From assembly GCA_029379225.1 (NCBI GenBank), contig JAQYWR010000016.1:1-64000 (forward strand): 64,000 bases of DNA, given 5' to 3'. The notes beneath the pieces were generated by a model, which saw nothing but the letters and a program-made list of their open reading frames with translations, was not told where the DNA came from and searched no databases. Positions 27,995 to 36,695 of the stretch are shown piece by piece; positions within the stretch are counted from its first letter, which is position 1, and every line of letters starts with the position of its first letter. The DNA is from Nostoc sp. S4. GTDB taxonomy: Bacteria; Cyanobacteriota; Cyanobacteriia; Cyanobacteriales; Nostocaceae. A program made the translations under genes and the position numbers.

Positions 27995-28725
27995 ATAGAT
28001 ACTCTTACTTTAACTGTCGGTTTGTGTTTGTGTTTCCCTAAAACTATTTTGCTTGTACCCCAGACGCCTAAAGCTATTATTCCTAATGTAAAGGAGGGTT
28101 CAGGAATAGAGTCAACTCGGCGAAACTCAATCGGCGTAGCAAAAAGCAAATTACCATTAGCTGCAAAAATCTTGTCTAAAGAGTAAATGTCATTTTCTGA
28201 AACAACTACACTAGAAATCACCTTACCACCAGAACTTGTAGGACAGCCGTTAGGTGAGTTATTTCCTATGTAGTCACCCGCATTCCAAAAAATTTCTAAA
28301 TTGCAGCTTGTTTTTAAAACGTTGCTAGAGTCAAGAGTATGTTCAGACTCAGGTCGATTACATAATCCAACAGGTGAATAGTTTGCATTAAAGGCGCGAA
28401 TGCTGAGATTCACTGCTGAATTTTCTTGGCTAAAAGAATAAAGACGGAAGCGATTAATACTTTTTTGTTCGAGATAAATATTTTCTGTTCCAGTTACAGG
28501 CTCAGCATTAGTCAATTCCACACTACAACTTGACAGAGTAATAAGCGGAACAGAAGGGTTAGTTGCCACTTGCTGGGAATTATCGAACAAACCAGTAAAC
28601 CACTGTGCTACTTGCTTGACCTGTAGCTCAAGCGGTGGCGGACTAGCCGCAGTAGCGCGAGTTGCTTGGGCAAATGTCAAGGCTGAAAATAAAGCTGTCA
28701 GAGTATATACTTTGACGAGATTCAT
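27991..28725 (-). CDS. Exported CpcT/CpeT-domain protein with PEP-CTERM sorting tail
   Basis: The 244-residue protein starts with a signal peptide (hydrophobic to about residue 26, ATAA cleavage region). Residues about 36-205 match the CpcT/CpeT fold by eye: QVAQWFTGLFDNSQQ at the start, a CxLEIFWNAGDY segment, and ENDIYSLDKIF plus PIEFRRV at the end, which parallel the D..S.DKG and GPY.F motifs of the family. The C terminus SIPEPSFTLGIIALGVWG followed by Lys/His-rich residues is a PEP-CTERM signal. CpcT/CpeT proteins are bilin lyases or chaperones for phycobiliproteins in the cytoplasm. An exported, surface-sorted copy cannot attach bilins to phycobilisomes there, so another role is likely. 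Three central Cys (as in GLCNRPES, KTSCNLE, NGCPTSS) could form disulfides. Confidence 0.65.
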   Translation of the reverse strand: MNLVKVYTLTALFSALTFAQATRATAASPPPLELQVKQVAQWFTGLFDNSQQVATNPSVPLITLSSCSVELTNAEPVTGTENIYLEQKSINRFRLYSFSQENSAVNLSIRAFNANYSPVGLCNRPESEHTLDSSNVLKTSCNLEIFWNAGDYIGNNSPNGCPTSSGGKVISSVVVSENDIYSLDKIFAANGNLLFATPIEFRRVDSIPEPSFTLGIIALGVWGTSKIVLGKHKHKPTVKVRVSI

Positions 28726-28933
28726 AAATTAATACAACCTCTAAAATTTCAAAGTATTTTATCTTACTCTTGCTATAATTTGTACGAATTTTGTTTTATA
28801 AAATACCAGCTTCCTATACTGCTAAAGCGTATATTTAATTTTCTTATTGACTCAGATGTGGAATTAGTGCTGTAGTTAAAGAAAACCGATCGCAGCAACC
28901 AACTATACAAAGGAATGCTGCATCATCAATAAT

Positions 28934-29950
28934 TTATGAATTGACGTTGATAACTACTTTACCGAAGTGAGCTCCACTTTTGAGGTAATAATAAGCTTCC
29001 CGTGCTTCAGTAAATGGGAAAACTCTATCGATAATCGGTTTGATTTGATGCTGTTGTATTGTCTGATTCATTGCCTCAAACATTTCCCGACTGCCAACAT
29101 AAATCCCTTGAACTGTTAAACTTTTAAAAAGTATTGGCATCGGGTCAATTTCGTTGCCTCTGCCAGACAAGACGCCAATCAAACTGACACATCCGCCGAT
29201 ACGGACTGCTTGTAGCGATTTTGGTAGAGTTCCTGCACCGCCTACTTCAACCACGCGATCTACACCTGTGCGATCGGTTAATTCGTAAACTTGCTTTTCC
29301 CAATCTGGTGTTGTTTTGTAGTTGATTGTTTCGTCAGCACCAAGCTGTTTTACTCGTGCCAACTTTTCATCGCTACTAGAAGTGACGATCGCTCTAGCAC
29401 CATGTATCTTGGCAAACTGGAGAGCAAAAATTGAAACTCCCCCAGTACCGAGTAATAAAACACTATCACCTGTGCCAATATTCCCTTTTGTCACCAAACC
29501 ATGCCAAGCGGTAACTGCTGCACAGGGCAAAGTAGCAGCTTCAGCATAAGATAGGTGGTCTGGTAAAATTACCAAACCGTCTTGGTGTAATACGACATAC
29601 TCAGCCAACATTCCATCAATACCGCCTCCGAGATCGGATTTCATTTTCTCTTTGGTTAAAGAGCCATAAATCCAGTCTTGGAAGAAAGTAGCAGCGACGC
29701 GATCGCCTACTTTCACCCGTGTCACACCTTCCCCTACTGCCACAACTTCCCCTGCACCGTCAGACATGGGAATTAAGGGATATTTCTGTCCAGCACCGTA
29801 GGCTCCTTCAACCACAAGCAAATCACGGTAATTTAGAGATGTTGCTTTGACCTGAATCAGAACTTGACCAACTGCGGGTTTTGGTTCGAGGCGATCGACT
29901 AATACCAGGGCATCAATACCAGCGTTGCTTTGAATTTCGTAAGCTTTCAT
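28934..29950 (-). CDS. MDR-superfamily NAD(P)-dependent oxidoreductase (quinone-reductase-like)
   Basis: The 338-residue protein has the N-terminal GroES-like domain of the medium-chain dehydrogenases (TSLNYRDLLVVEGAYG, VAVGEGVTRVKVGDRV) and a Rossmann fold with LLLGTGGVSIFALQFAK. The zinc-ligand Cys of true alcohol dehydrogenases is replaced (NYRD instead of a Cys motif) and the four-Cys structural zinc loop is absent. It is therefore closer to zinc-free quinone or enone reductases, although such proteins are often annotated as alcohol dehydrogenases. It is complete and appears monocistronic. Confidence 0.85.
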   Translation of the reverse strand: MKAYEIQSNAGIDALVLVDRLEPKPAVGQVLIQVKATSLNYRDLLVVEGAYGAGQKYPLIPMSDGAGEVVAVGEGVTRVKVGDRVAATFFQDWIYGSLTKEKMKSDLGGGIDGMLAEYVVLHQDGLVILPDHLSYAEAATLPCAAVTAWHGLVTKGNIGTGDSVLLLGTGGVSIFALQFAKIHGARAIVTSSSDEKLARVKQLGADETINYKTTPDWEKQVYELTDRTGVDRVVEVGGAGTLPKSLQAVRIGGCVSLIGVLSGRGNEIDPMPILFKSLTVQGIYVGSREMFEAMNQTIQQHQIKPIIDRVFPFTEAREAYYYLKSGAHFGKVVINVNS

Positions 29951-30287
29951 TGGCGGACTTCCTTAATAGAAACGTTCATCTGCTCAATAACAGCCTACAT
30001 TACAGCAATTTTCAGAGCGTTAAACTACACTACAATATACTACATTTGTGTTACTCGACATTAGCAGATTTTTGTGTACGGGATTTCTAGAAAATAAATT
30101 AATCAATTTCTTTAAATGATATTCTTCTTTTTCCCTTCCTGCTCCCTGCTCCCTGCCCCCCCTGCCTTAAAAGCGATTGATTATTTTTTTAATTGGAAGT
30201 CTCTAGTTACGGTTTATAACCGCCCTTTTATCAGTTATCAGCGAACAGTTATCAGATGAATCTTGATAACTGTTCGCTGATTTAATA
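29951..30287. repeat. Intergenic repeat tract and an 18-bp perfect inverted repeat
   Basis: A CTGCTCCCTGCTCCCTGC tract lies at about 30,140-30,157. A perfect inverted repeat has arms ATCAGCGAACAGTTATCA (30,237-30,254) and its complement (30,264-30,281), with a 9-nt loop, ending 6 bp from the stop of the TPR gene. No T-run follows on either strand. It resembles the (A)TCAGTTATCAG-type dispersed repeats of Nostoc genomes, although it may also stabilise the TPR transcript's 3' end. Confidence 0.65.
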
Positions 30288-31310
30288 TTAGAGAGAGTCT
30301 CTCAACTGCTCTACCTTTTCTAAGAGTGGCTGATGTTCAATTTTCTCTGCTAACTCTTGGGCGTTTTCATAGCACAATCGTGCCATTTTTTTGCGTTTGG
30401 TTGTGGTGTAAAGGCTTGCCATATTCAGCAAAGTAGAAATTTCTCCGAGAAAATCGCCCTGTTGTTGATAAATTGCAATGGCTTGTTTGTAGAACTTCAT
30501 TGCTTGGCGATGCTGGGCGATGATACTGTGGGTAAAACCAATGTTGTGCAGGGTTGTTGCCAGACCAGAGCGATCGCCAATGGCTCGACGTGTCAAAAGA
30601 ACTTGATGATAGAGCAACAGTGCTTGTTTGGGTTGTCCTAAATCACTATAAACTGAAGCAATATTATTCAAGGTGGTTGCTTCACCAACTAAATTCTTCA
30701 CAGCTCGTTGAATCGGCAGTGCTGCTTGAAAAAATTCTAGAGCTTGATGGAACTTGCCTAAAACACTGTAGGCAAACCCAATGCCATTTAAGGTTGTTGC
30801 TTCACCAGAAAAGTCACCTAGCAATCGACGCACTGTCAAAATTTGGTTTTGTAGCAACAGTGCGCGTTTAGGTTCTCCTAATCGGGTATAAATCAGGGCT
30901 ACATCATTGAGAGTAGATACTTCTCCTTCAGCATCTTGCAATTGCCTGAAAATGAGAAGTGCTTTGTTAAAATACTCTAACGCTTGCAAAAAGCGTCCAA
31001 GACGGCTGTAGGTAGAACCTAGATTGCTCAGTGCAGTTGCTTGTGCGGAGGCGTTACCAATTTCAACAGCAACACAAAGCGCTTGTTCAAACTGCTCTAA
31101 TGCCCTTTGAGGTTGCCAGCAACCCAGATAAGCTAAACCAAGGTCGTTCAATGTATAACCTTCCCTAACTCGGTCTGGAATTGCTCTTGCTAGCTGTAAA
31201 TTCTGAGTCACAAGATCGAGATACTCTTGAAATTTTCCCCGGTGATAATAACGGTTTGCTTTATCGCGGCGTTGTTCCCACTCTTTGACTGGATTTAAAG
31301 GTTGCATCAT
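30288..31310 (-). CDS. Tetratricopeptide repeat protein
   Basis: The 340-residue protein is made of about seven TPR units of about 40 residues, with the recurrent pattern A.TLNNIGxxYSxLGxxxQALxxxxQAL (for example ATALSNLGSTYSRLGRFLQA and ATTLNNIASVYSDLGQPKQA). The spacing is that of the Rapsyn/LGN-like 40-residue TPR seen in many cyanobacterial signalling proteins. There is no signal peptide or enzyme domain. It is likely a protein-protein scaffold whose partner is unknown. The ATG may be either of the two adjacent Met codons. Confidence 0.9.
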   Translation of the reverse strand: MMQPLNPVKEWEQRRDKANRYYHRGKFQEYLDLVTQNLQLARAIPDRVREGYTLNDLGLAYLGCWQPQRALEQFEQALCVAVEIGNASAQATALSNLGSTYSRLGRFLQALEYFNKALLIFRQLQDAEGEVSTLNDVALIYTRLGEPKRALLLQNQILTVRRLLGDFSGEATTLNGIGFAYSVLGKFHQALEFFQAALPIQRAVKNLVGEATTLNNIASVYSDLGQPKQALLLYHQVLLTRRAIGDRSGLATTLHNIGFTHSIIAQHRQAMKFYKQAIAIYQQQGDFLGEISTLLNMASLYTTTKRKKMARLCYENAQELAEKIEHQPLLEKVEQLRDSL

Positions 31311-31436
31311 CTGACCTCAGTTGCACTCTGCGAGATATGGGTAAGATATTTTTTGGGAATGAACTCCTCTTAGGTTTCCCAAATTTGAGTTAACCTATAT
31401 CTTCTACCTTTAGATATAAGACGTAAAGGGAGAAGT

Positions 31437-31556
31437 ATGGTAGTTTTTCATACTTTTGCTTATACCGATGAAGCGATTAATACAAATACATTACTAGGGA
31501 TGCACGGTTATACGCCCTTACAAAGACCTATAGTCCACAAAGACCAATTAATTTAA
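31437..31556 (+). CDS. Possible 39-codon small ORF
   Basis: ATG preceded by AAAGGGAGAAGT, a good ribosome-binding site, opens a frame starting MVVFHTFAYTDEAINTNTLL and ending HKDQLI. It overlaps by nine bases the end of the opposing acetyltransferase fragment. No family is recognised. The ribosome-binding site and normal residue mix give modest support. Confidence 0.3.
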   Translation: MVVFHTFAYTDEAINTNTLLGMHGYTPLQRPIVHKDQLI

Positions 31557-31781
31557 AGTAGGTTTTTCTACTACAACCCAGACACAAAAATCATGGTGTT
31601 GCCAGTGTGGGATAAAAAATTGTAATATTTCCTGGGTTACTTGTTTGACCCGCTCTTTAGGTATTGGTTCTCTAGGTGAATACTTCATAACTACTGGGTT
31701 GCTTAAAATACGAGCAAGTTCATCCAAGTCTTGAGGAGTATATGGTCTTAGTTGTAGTCTTGCGGTTTCTATCTCAGGCAA
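31548..31781 (-). pseudogene. Truncated GNAT acetyltransferase (RimJ/RimL type)
   Basis: The 77-codon frame corresponds to only the N-terminal part of a GNAT N-acetyltransferase: IETARLQLRPYTPQDLDELARILSNPVVMKY is the usual opening, and the frame reaches WVVVEKPTLN before stopping. The acetyl-CoA binding motif (Q/RxxGxG/A) and the rest (about 90 residues) are missing, and no continuation is found in the next bases. The start codon is TTG without a clear ribosome-binding site. This is most likely a remnant. Confidence 0.75.
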
Positions 31782-31851
31782 TATATTCGACTAAAAAAGC
31801 AATAGCTACTTGAAAGGCAAACATTAAAAACATTAATATAATGCTCTTATT

Positions 31852-33732
31852 ATGAGCATCTACCAATCTCTAAAAAAATCTTATACACAACGCGGCCGGG
31901 GTGATAATGACTGGCGGTTATTTTTGCGTTTAGTGCCTTATGCCCGTCGTAGTGGGGGACTGTTAGCACTGTCTACGATCCTACTTGTGCCGCTCGCCAT
32001 CTCTAATGCCGTACAACCGCTATTAATTGGACAAGTTGTTTCTCTGATTCGCCATGAATCGAGTACTTACGAATTCTTAAGGAATCGTCCTTTCTCCCAA
32101 GCGCTAAATATTTTAGAAGGGTTACTGCTGATTACGATCGCCATCCGCTTGTTTTTGACAGGCTACCAGGGTTATCTCGTACAGAAATTAGGGCAACAAA
32201 TCACCACAGCAATTCGCCAGGATTTATTCCATCATGTGACATCTCTAGCGGTACGTTTTTTTGACAGGACGCCCGTAGGTAAATTAATTACCAGAATCAC
32301 CAGTGATGTAGAAGTGTTAGGCGATGTCTTTTCTACTGGGGCAATCGGCATCGTCTCCGATTTTTTTTCTATGCTAGTGATTGTGGTTTTAATGTTTTCT
32401 AGTCAATGGGAACTTGCTTGTTTGTTACTATTGATGCTGTTCCCGATTACCTGGGTAATCGTTTACTTGCAGAAACAGTATCGCCAAGCCAATTACAAAG
32501 CGCGGGAAGAACTTTCTATACTCAATTCACACCTGCAAGAAAATGTCCTTGGCATTAATGTAGTGCAGTTGTTCCGTAGAGAAAAATTTAATGCCGAATT
32601 GTTTCGTGCTACCAACAGCCGCTACACTCAGCAAGTAGATAAAAATATCTTTTATGATGCAGCTGTTTCCGCAACCTTGGAATGGATTGGACTGGTTGCG
32701 ATCGCAGGTGTTTTATGGTTGGGTGGTTGGATGCTTTTAGAAGACGCCTTGACTTTTGGGACTTTTTCTGCATTCATTTTATATGCCCAGCGATTATTTG
32801 ACCCATTAAGGAATTTTGCAGAAAAATTTACGGTAATTCAAGCTGGTTTCACTGCCATTGAACGCGTAAGCGATATATTAGATGAACCGATAGAAATACG
32901 CGATCGGACTAATGTACGCTACTCAATTCTTGATGCTAAATTTGGCTACATAGACGAAATAGTTGCAAATTTAGAATCTCCAGATATCGATTCCTCACCT
33001 GAACTAGGTGAAATTCGCTTTGAACACGTCTGGTTTGCTTATAAAAACGATGATTACGTAATTAAAGACTTAGATTTTACCATTCATCCTGGTGAAAAAG
33101 TGGCATTAGTCGGCCCCACAGGTGCGGGTAAAACTTCTATCATCCGGCTTTTGTGTCGCCTCTATGAACCTACCCAAGGACGCATTCTCATAGATGGTAT
33201 AGACATTAAAGATGTACCACAGGCAGAACTGCGACGTTACATGGCAGTAATTTTACAAGAAGGTTTTTTGTTTGCTGGCAATGTTAAAAGCAATATTTCT
33301 TTAGGAGATGGCTATACATTAGAACAGATCCAACAAGCAGCAGAGAAAACCAATATTGCCCAGTTTATAGAGGACTTACCAGAAAGCTATGATACTCAAC
33401 TTCGAGAAAGAGGTACAAATATTTCTAGTGGACAAAAGCAACTTTTAGCCTTTGCCCGTGCTGCCATTCGTAATCCTCAAATTTTAGTATTAGATGAAGC
33501 CACTGCTAGTTTAGATGTAGGCACTGAAGCTTTAATTCAAGAAGCATTAGACCAGCTTTTGGTTAAACGCACCGCCATTATTATTGCCCACCGTTTGTCT
33601 ACAATTCGCAATGTAGACCGAATTTTTGTTTTGAAGCGTGGCGAATTAATCGAACAAGGAAGTCACGAACAATTACTCCAACAAGGTGGACTTTATGCCA
33701 CTTTGCATAACTTGCAAATGTTGGGAACTTAG
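31852..33732 (+). CDS. ABC-type exporter, fused permease and ATPase
   Basis: The 626-residue half-transporter has six membrane helices (about 35-330) and an ATPase domain (about 375-620): Walker A GPTGAGKTS near residue 421, Q-loop VILQEGFLF, signature ISSGQKQ (Ser replacing the first Gly of SGGQ), Walker B ILVLDEATAS and H-loop IIAHRLST. It should work as a homodimer or with another half. This class includes lipid A/drug exporters (MsbA-like, MdlB-like). The substrate is unknown. The start ATG is followed directly by MSIYQSLKK. It stands alone, with no partner gene. Confidence 0.93.
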   Translation: MSIYQSLKKSYTQRGRGDNDWRLFLRLVPYARRSGGLLALSTILLVPLAISNAVQPLLIGQVVSLIRHESSTYEFLRNRPFSQALNILEGLLLITIAIRLFLTGYQGYLVQKLGQQITTAIRQDLFHHVTSLAVRFFDRTPVGKLITRITSDVEVLGDVFSTGAIGIVSDFFSMLVIVVLMFSSQWELACLLLLMLFPITWVIVYLQKQYRQANYKAREELSILNSHLQENVLGINVVQLFRREKFNAELFRATNSRYTQQVDKNIFYDAAVSATLEWIGLVAIAGVLWLGGWMLLEDALTFGTFSAFILYAQRLFDPLRNFAEKFTVIQAGFTAIERVSDILDEPIEIRDRTNVRYSILDAKFGYIDEIVANLESPDIDSSPELGEIRFEHVWFAYKNDDYVIKDLDFTIHPGEKVALVGPTGAGKTSIIRLLCRLYEPTQGRILIDGIDIKDVPQAELRRYMAVILQEGFLFAGNVKSNISLGDGYTLEQIQQAAEKTNIAQFIEDLPESYDTQLRERGTNISSGQKQLLAFARAAIRNPQILVLDEATASLDVGTEALIQEALDQLLVKRTAIIIAHRLSTIRNVDRIFVLKRGELIEQGSHEQLLQQGGLYATLHNLQMLGT

Positions 33733-33905
33733 TACAGCCCACCATAAAAAGGGTATGGAATTTAATCTTTTATATATTGGGTAGAACAAAACCAAACTCA
33801 ATATCAAATCTTGATATTTCCGAACCCCTTTTACAATGATGCGTACTTAGGACAAGGTAGCCATTGGCATAAAATTTACCTCCTTATAACTTTTCAAACA
33901 TTCTC

Positions 33906-33924
33906 TAAAATGATTATCATTATT
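33906..33924 (-). promoter_or_regulatory. Fur-box-like operator
   Basis: Read on the minus strand, AATAATGATAATCATTTTA matches the 19-bp Fur consensus GATAATGATAATCATTATC at 16 of 19 positions, with the central GATAATCAT core intact. It lies 192-210 bp upstream of the ATPase gene at 34,116 and 174 bp after the ABC exporter. Control of the downstream gene by iron is the obvious inference. The distance is long for an operator, so the promoter should lie near it, with a long leader. Confidence 0.5.
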
Positions 33925-34115
33925 AGGTTAATGCTGTTTTTCGTTTTTTTGGAATAGTTTATTCTTTAAAAGTCCCTTATTTAAATAGTAGCTCGCTAGT
34001 ATTACGCCTTTAAGCTTAGATGTAAATTTTATAAATTTTGTCAAGGTAGATTTTATAAATTAACAATATCCTTCATACTTTAAAACAGTAATCCTACGTA
34101 AAATTTGAGGAAGGG

Positions 34116-36326
34116 ATGCCAATGACATCTCTATTACAGCGACTAAGTGCAGAACGAAATCGCAGATTTGTAGGACGTGGGCGGGAAGTGGAGCTATTTC
34201 TTAATGCGATCGCATCAACAGAATTACCTTTTCACATTTTGCACGTCTTTGGCCCTGGTGGTGTGGGCAAGACAACCCTCATGCAGCAGTTTTTGCGGTT
34301 TTGTGAACGGTTAAATATATCAACTATCTACGTAGAAGGACGTAATATAGAGGCTGCGCCAGAATCTTTTCTCAGCACATTGCATTCATCGATCGGATTG
34401 AATGAATCAGATTCGCCTTTGGATGTGCTAGCCCAAAGACAAGAACGTAATGTAATTTTAATTGATACCTATGAAGCTATTACCCAGCTAGATGAATGGT
34501 TCCGGGAAGTATTCTTACCCCATTTGTCTGTTAATACCTTAATTGTGATTGCTGGACGCAATCCCCCCTCATCTGGTTGGTCTAGCGATCCTGGTTGGCA
34601 AGCTTTGATGCACACATTGCCCCTACCCAACCTGACCCCAGAAGAAAGCCAAACTTATCTCACTACACGAGATATTCCCACCACACAACACCAGGTGATT
34701 TTAGAATTTACCCACGGACATCCTTTAGCATTATCTTTGGTTGCTGAGGTGTTTGCTCAGGGAAAAGAAATCTCTTTTCAAGCAGAATCTGCTCCCAATG
34801 TTGTTAAAACACTGTTGTCAAGATTCATAAAAGAAGTACCAACACCCTTACACCGGATGGCTTTAGAAGCTTGTGCAGTGATCCGGCTGACTACTGAAGC
34901 CGCACTAAATCAAATATTGGCTATGCCTCAAAATACTTTGGCTGGTGAAGCTCACTCTTTAGGGGAAATACTTGATGTTCACGATTTATTTGAGTGGTTA
35001 CGCGGATTGTCGTTTATCGAATCAGGGCAATTGGGTTTATTTCCCCACGATTTAGCACGGGAAGTTTTAATTGCTGACTTGCGTTGGCGGAATTCGGAAT
35101 TTTACAATGAATTACACCACCGGGCGCGTCAATATTATACCAAACGGCTAGGACAAACCCAAGGGCAAGAAAAGCATCGAGTGCTACTTGATTATATTTT
35201 CTTGCATCGGGATAACTCTGCAATTCGCTCCTGTTTCACCTGGGGTGAGCAAAGTAGTTTATTGACAGACTCACTGCGGGAAACTGATAAAACCGCACTG
35301 TTGGGGATGGTAGCACAATACGAAGGCGAAGAATCGGCAAAAATAGCAGCTTGCTGGTTGAAGTGCCAACCGCAGAATGTAGTAGTATTTCGTGACTCAC
35401 ACTCCGAACCTGCGGGATTTGCAATGATGGTAGCATTGCACACAGCAACCATTGAAGATTTGAGTGCAGATCCGGGTGCTCTGGCATCTTGGCAATATCT
35501 CCAAACCCATGCACCATTACGCCCTGGCGAAGGTGCAACTATTTTCCGCTTCTGGATGGCGCGAGACACCTATCAAGCTGTTTCCCCCACCCAAAGTCTA
35601 ATTTTCATTAATTTTGTGCAGTATTTTCAGAAAACACCAGGGTTAGCATACACCTTCCTACCTTGTGCCCAAGCAGATAGTTGGACAGCAATGTTGAACT
35701 ACTTCGACTTAACACGACTTTGTGAAACTGATTTTACAGTTGGGGGAAGACACTATGGTGTTTATGGGCATGACTGGCGAATTGTCTCACCTGCCGCCTG
35801 GAAGGAAATTTTGGCCCGAAAAGAGGTTACAACTGTTAGAGAATTTGGAGATAATACTCCAGTCGGTGAGCCTCTGTTAGTTCTTAGTCAACCAGAATTT
35901 GTAGAGGCGGTGCAAAATGCGTTACGTAACTTTAGTTGTGCCGATATATTACAGAATAATCCCTTAATGCGATCGCGAAGCGTGCATGAAGTCCTCTCGC
36001 GAAGCGTATCAGAACAAGTTGCCACAAAACCAAGTATGAGTAAGAGTCCAAAAGACACGCAAATCTCTGATAATTCGTCCCCTGAGCGTCTACGCGAACG
36101 CATTAGCGTTTTACAAAATCTGGTAAAACAAGCAGTTGAATCTTTACAATCATCCCCGCGTGATGAAAAACTCTACCGCGCTATTTATCGAACTTATTTA
36201 AATCCCGCCCCCACGCAAGAACAAGCAGCTGAATTACTAGATTTGCCTTTCAGTACCTATCGCCGTCATCTGAAAGCTGGCGTGACGAGAGTTACAGATA
36301 TTTTATGGCAAAGGGAAATTAGCTAA
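34116..36326 (+). CDS. AAA/NB-ARC-type ATPase with C-terminal HTH-like domain
   Basis: The 736-residue protein opens with FVGRGREVELF and the P-loop GPGGVGKTT (about 46-54), a Walker B-like VILIDTYEAI and IVIAGRN (sensor-like Arg), as in MalT/STAND signalling ATPases. The middle is a helical and mixed region of no known domain. The C terminus (about 665-736) ends in LDLPFSTYRRHLKAGVTRVT, which resembles a recognition helix followed by an HTH or sigma-4-like fold. It is probably a regulated switch protein. A repetitive element adds SRSVHEVLSRSVSE in frame at about residues 618-633 (see the repeat entry). GAGGAAGGG supports ATG 34,116 or the ATG two codons later. Confidence 0.8.
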   Translation: MPMTSLLQRLSAERNRRFVGRGREVELFLNAIASTELPFHILHVFGPGGVGKTTLMQQFLRFCERLNISTIYVEGRNIEAAPESFLSTLHSSIGLNESDSPLDVLAQRQERNVILIDTYEAITQLDEWFREVFLPHLSVNTLIVIAGRNPPSSGWSSDPGWQALMHTLPLPNLTPEESQTYLTTRDIPTTQHQVILEFTHGHPLALSLVAEVFAQGKEISFQAESAPNVVKTLLSRFIKEVPTPLHRMALEACAVIRLTTEAALNQILAMPQNTLAGEAHSLGEILDVHDLFEWLRGLSFIESGQLGLFPHDLAREVLIADLRWRNSEFYNELHHRARQYYTKRLGQTQGQEKHRVLLDYIFLHRDNSAIRSCFTWGEQSSLLTDSLRETDKTALLGMVAQYEGEESAKIAACWLKCQPQNVVVFRDSHSEPAGFAMMVALHTATIEDLSADPGALASWQYLQTHAPLRPGEGATIFRFWMARDTYQAVSPTQSLIFINFVQYFQKTPGLAYTFLPCAQADSWTAMLNYFDLTRLCETDFTVGGRHYGVYGHDWRIVSPAAWKEILARKEVTTVREFGDNTPVGEPLLVLSQPEFVEAVQNALRNFSCADILQNNPLMRSRSVHEVLSRSVSEQVATKPSMSKSPKDTQISDNSSPERLRERISVLQNLVKQAVESLQSSPRDEKLYRAIYRTYLNPAPTQEQAAELLDLPFSTYRRHLKAGVTRVTDILWQREIS
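35967..36010 (+). repeat. Repetitive GCGATCGCGAAGCG element inserted in frame
   Basis: GCGATCGCGAAGCGTGCATG and CTCTCGCGAAGCGTATC are two near-copies, each built on (A/T)CGCGAAGCGT, inside the ATPase reading frame. Elements of this kind are normally intergenic in Nostocales. Here they encode the low-complexity peptide SRSVHEVLSRSVSE in an otherwise unrelated protein, without breaking the frame. Confidence 0.6.
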
Positions 36327-36695
36327 CAGTGAAAATTACGAGTCTTAGTACCAAGTAAGTTGGCAGAATAAAACCAAACTATGCGAAGAAAAATAAAGAG
36401 ATTAAAACCTTCTTTACTCCTGCCTTCTGCCTGCTGCTGGTGTTGGTAAAAGTTTGGACGGAACTTAGCACGTAGAAAAAAAGATAGCCACCAGATCCCT
36501 AACGGATAGTAAGCTAATCGTCATTTAAATTGCATCTTTGTGTCCTCACCTTCCCATGTCTTTGCGTCTTTCTAGCGAGTGGAATTATGCAATTTCAAAG
36601 GGCATCAGCTTAATATCAACGACAAAAAGTTCTTGGGTAAATACTGATGGCTATGCCTCAATTTAATCACAATCAATAAATGCACGCAATTACAT
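36327..36695. other. Intergenic region, repeats only
   Basis: About 370 bp between convergent genes. It has a CCTGCCTTCTGCCTGCTGCTGG tract at about 36,419-36,440. No terminator with a clear T-run and no gene was recognised. Confidence 0.4.
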
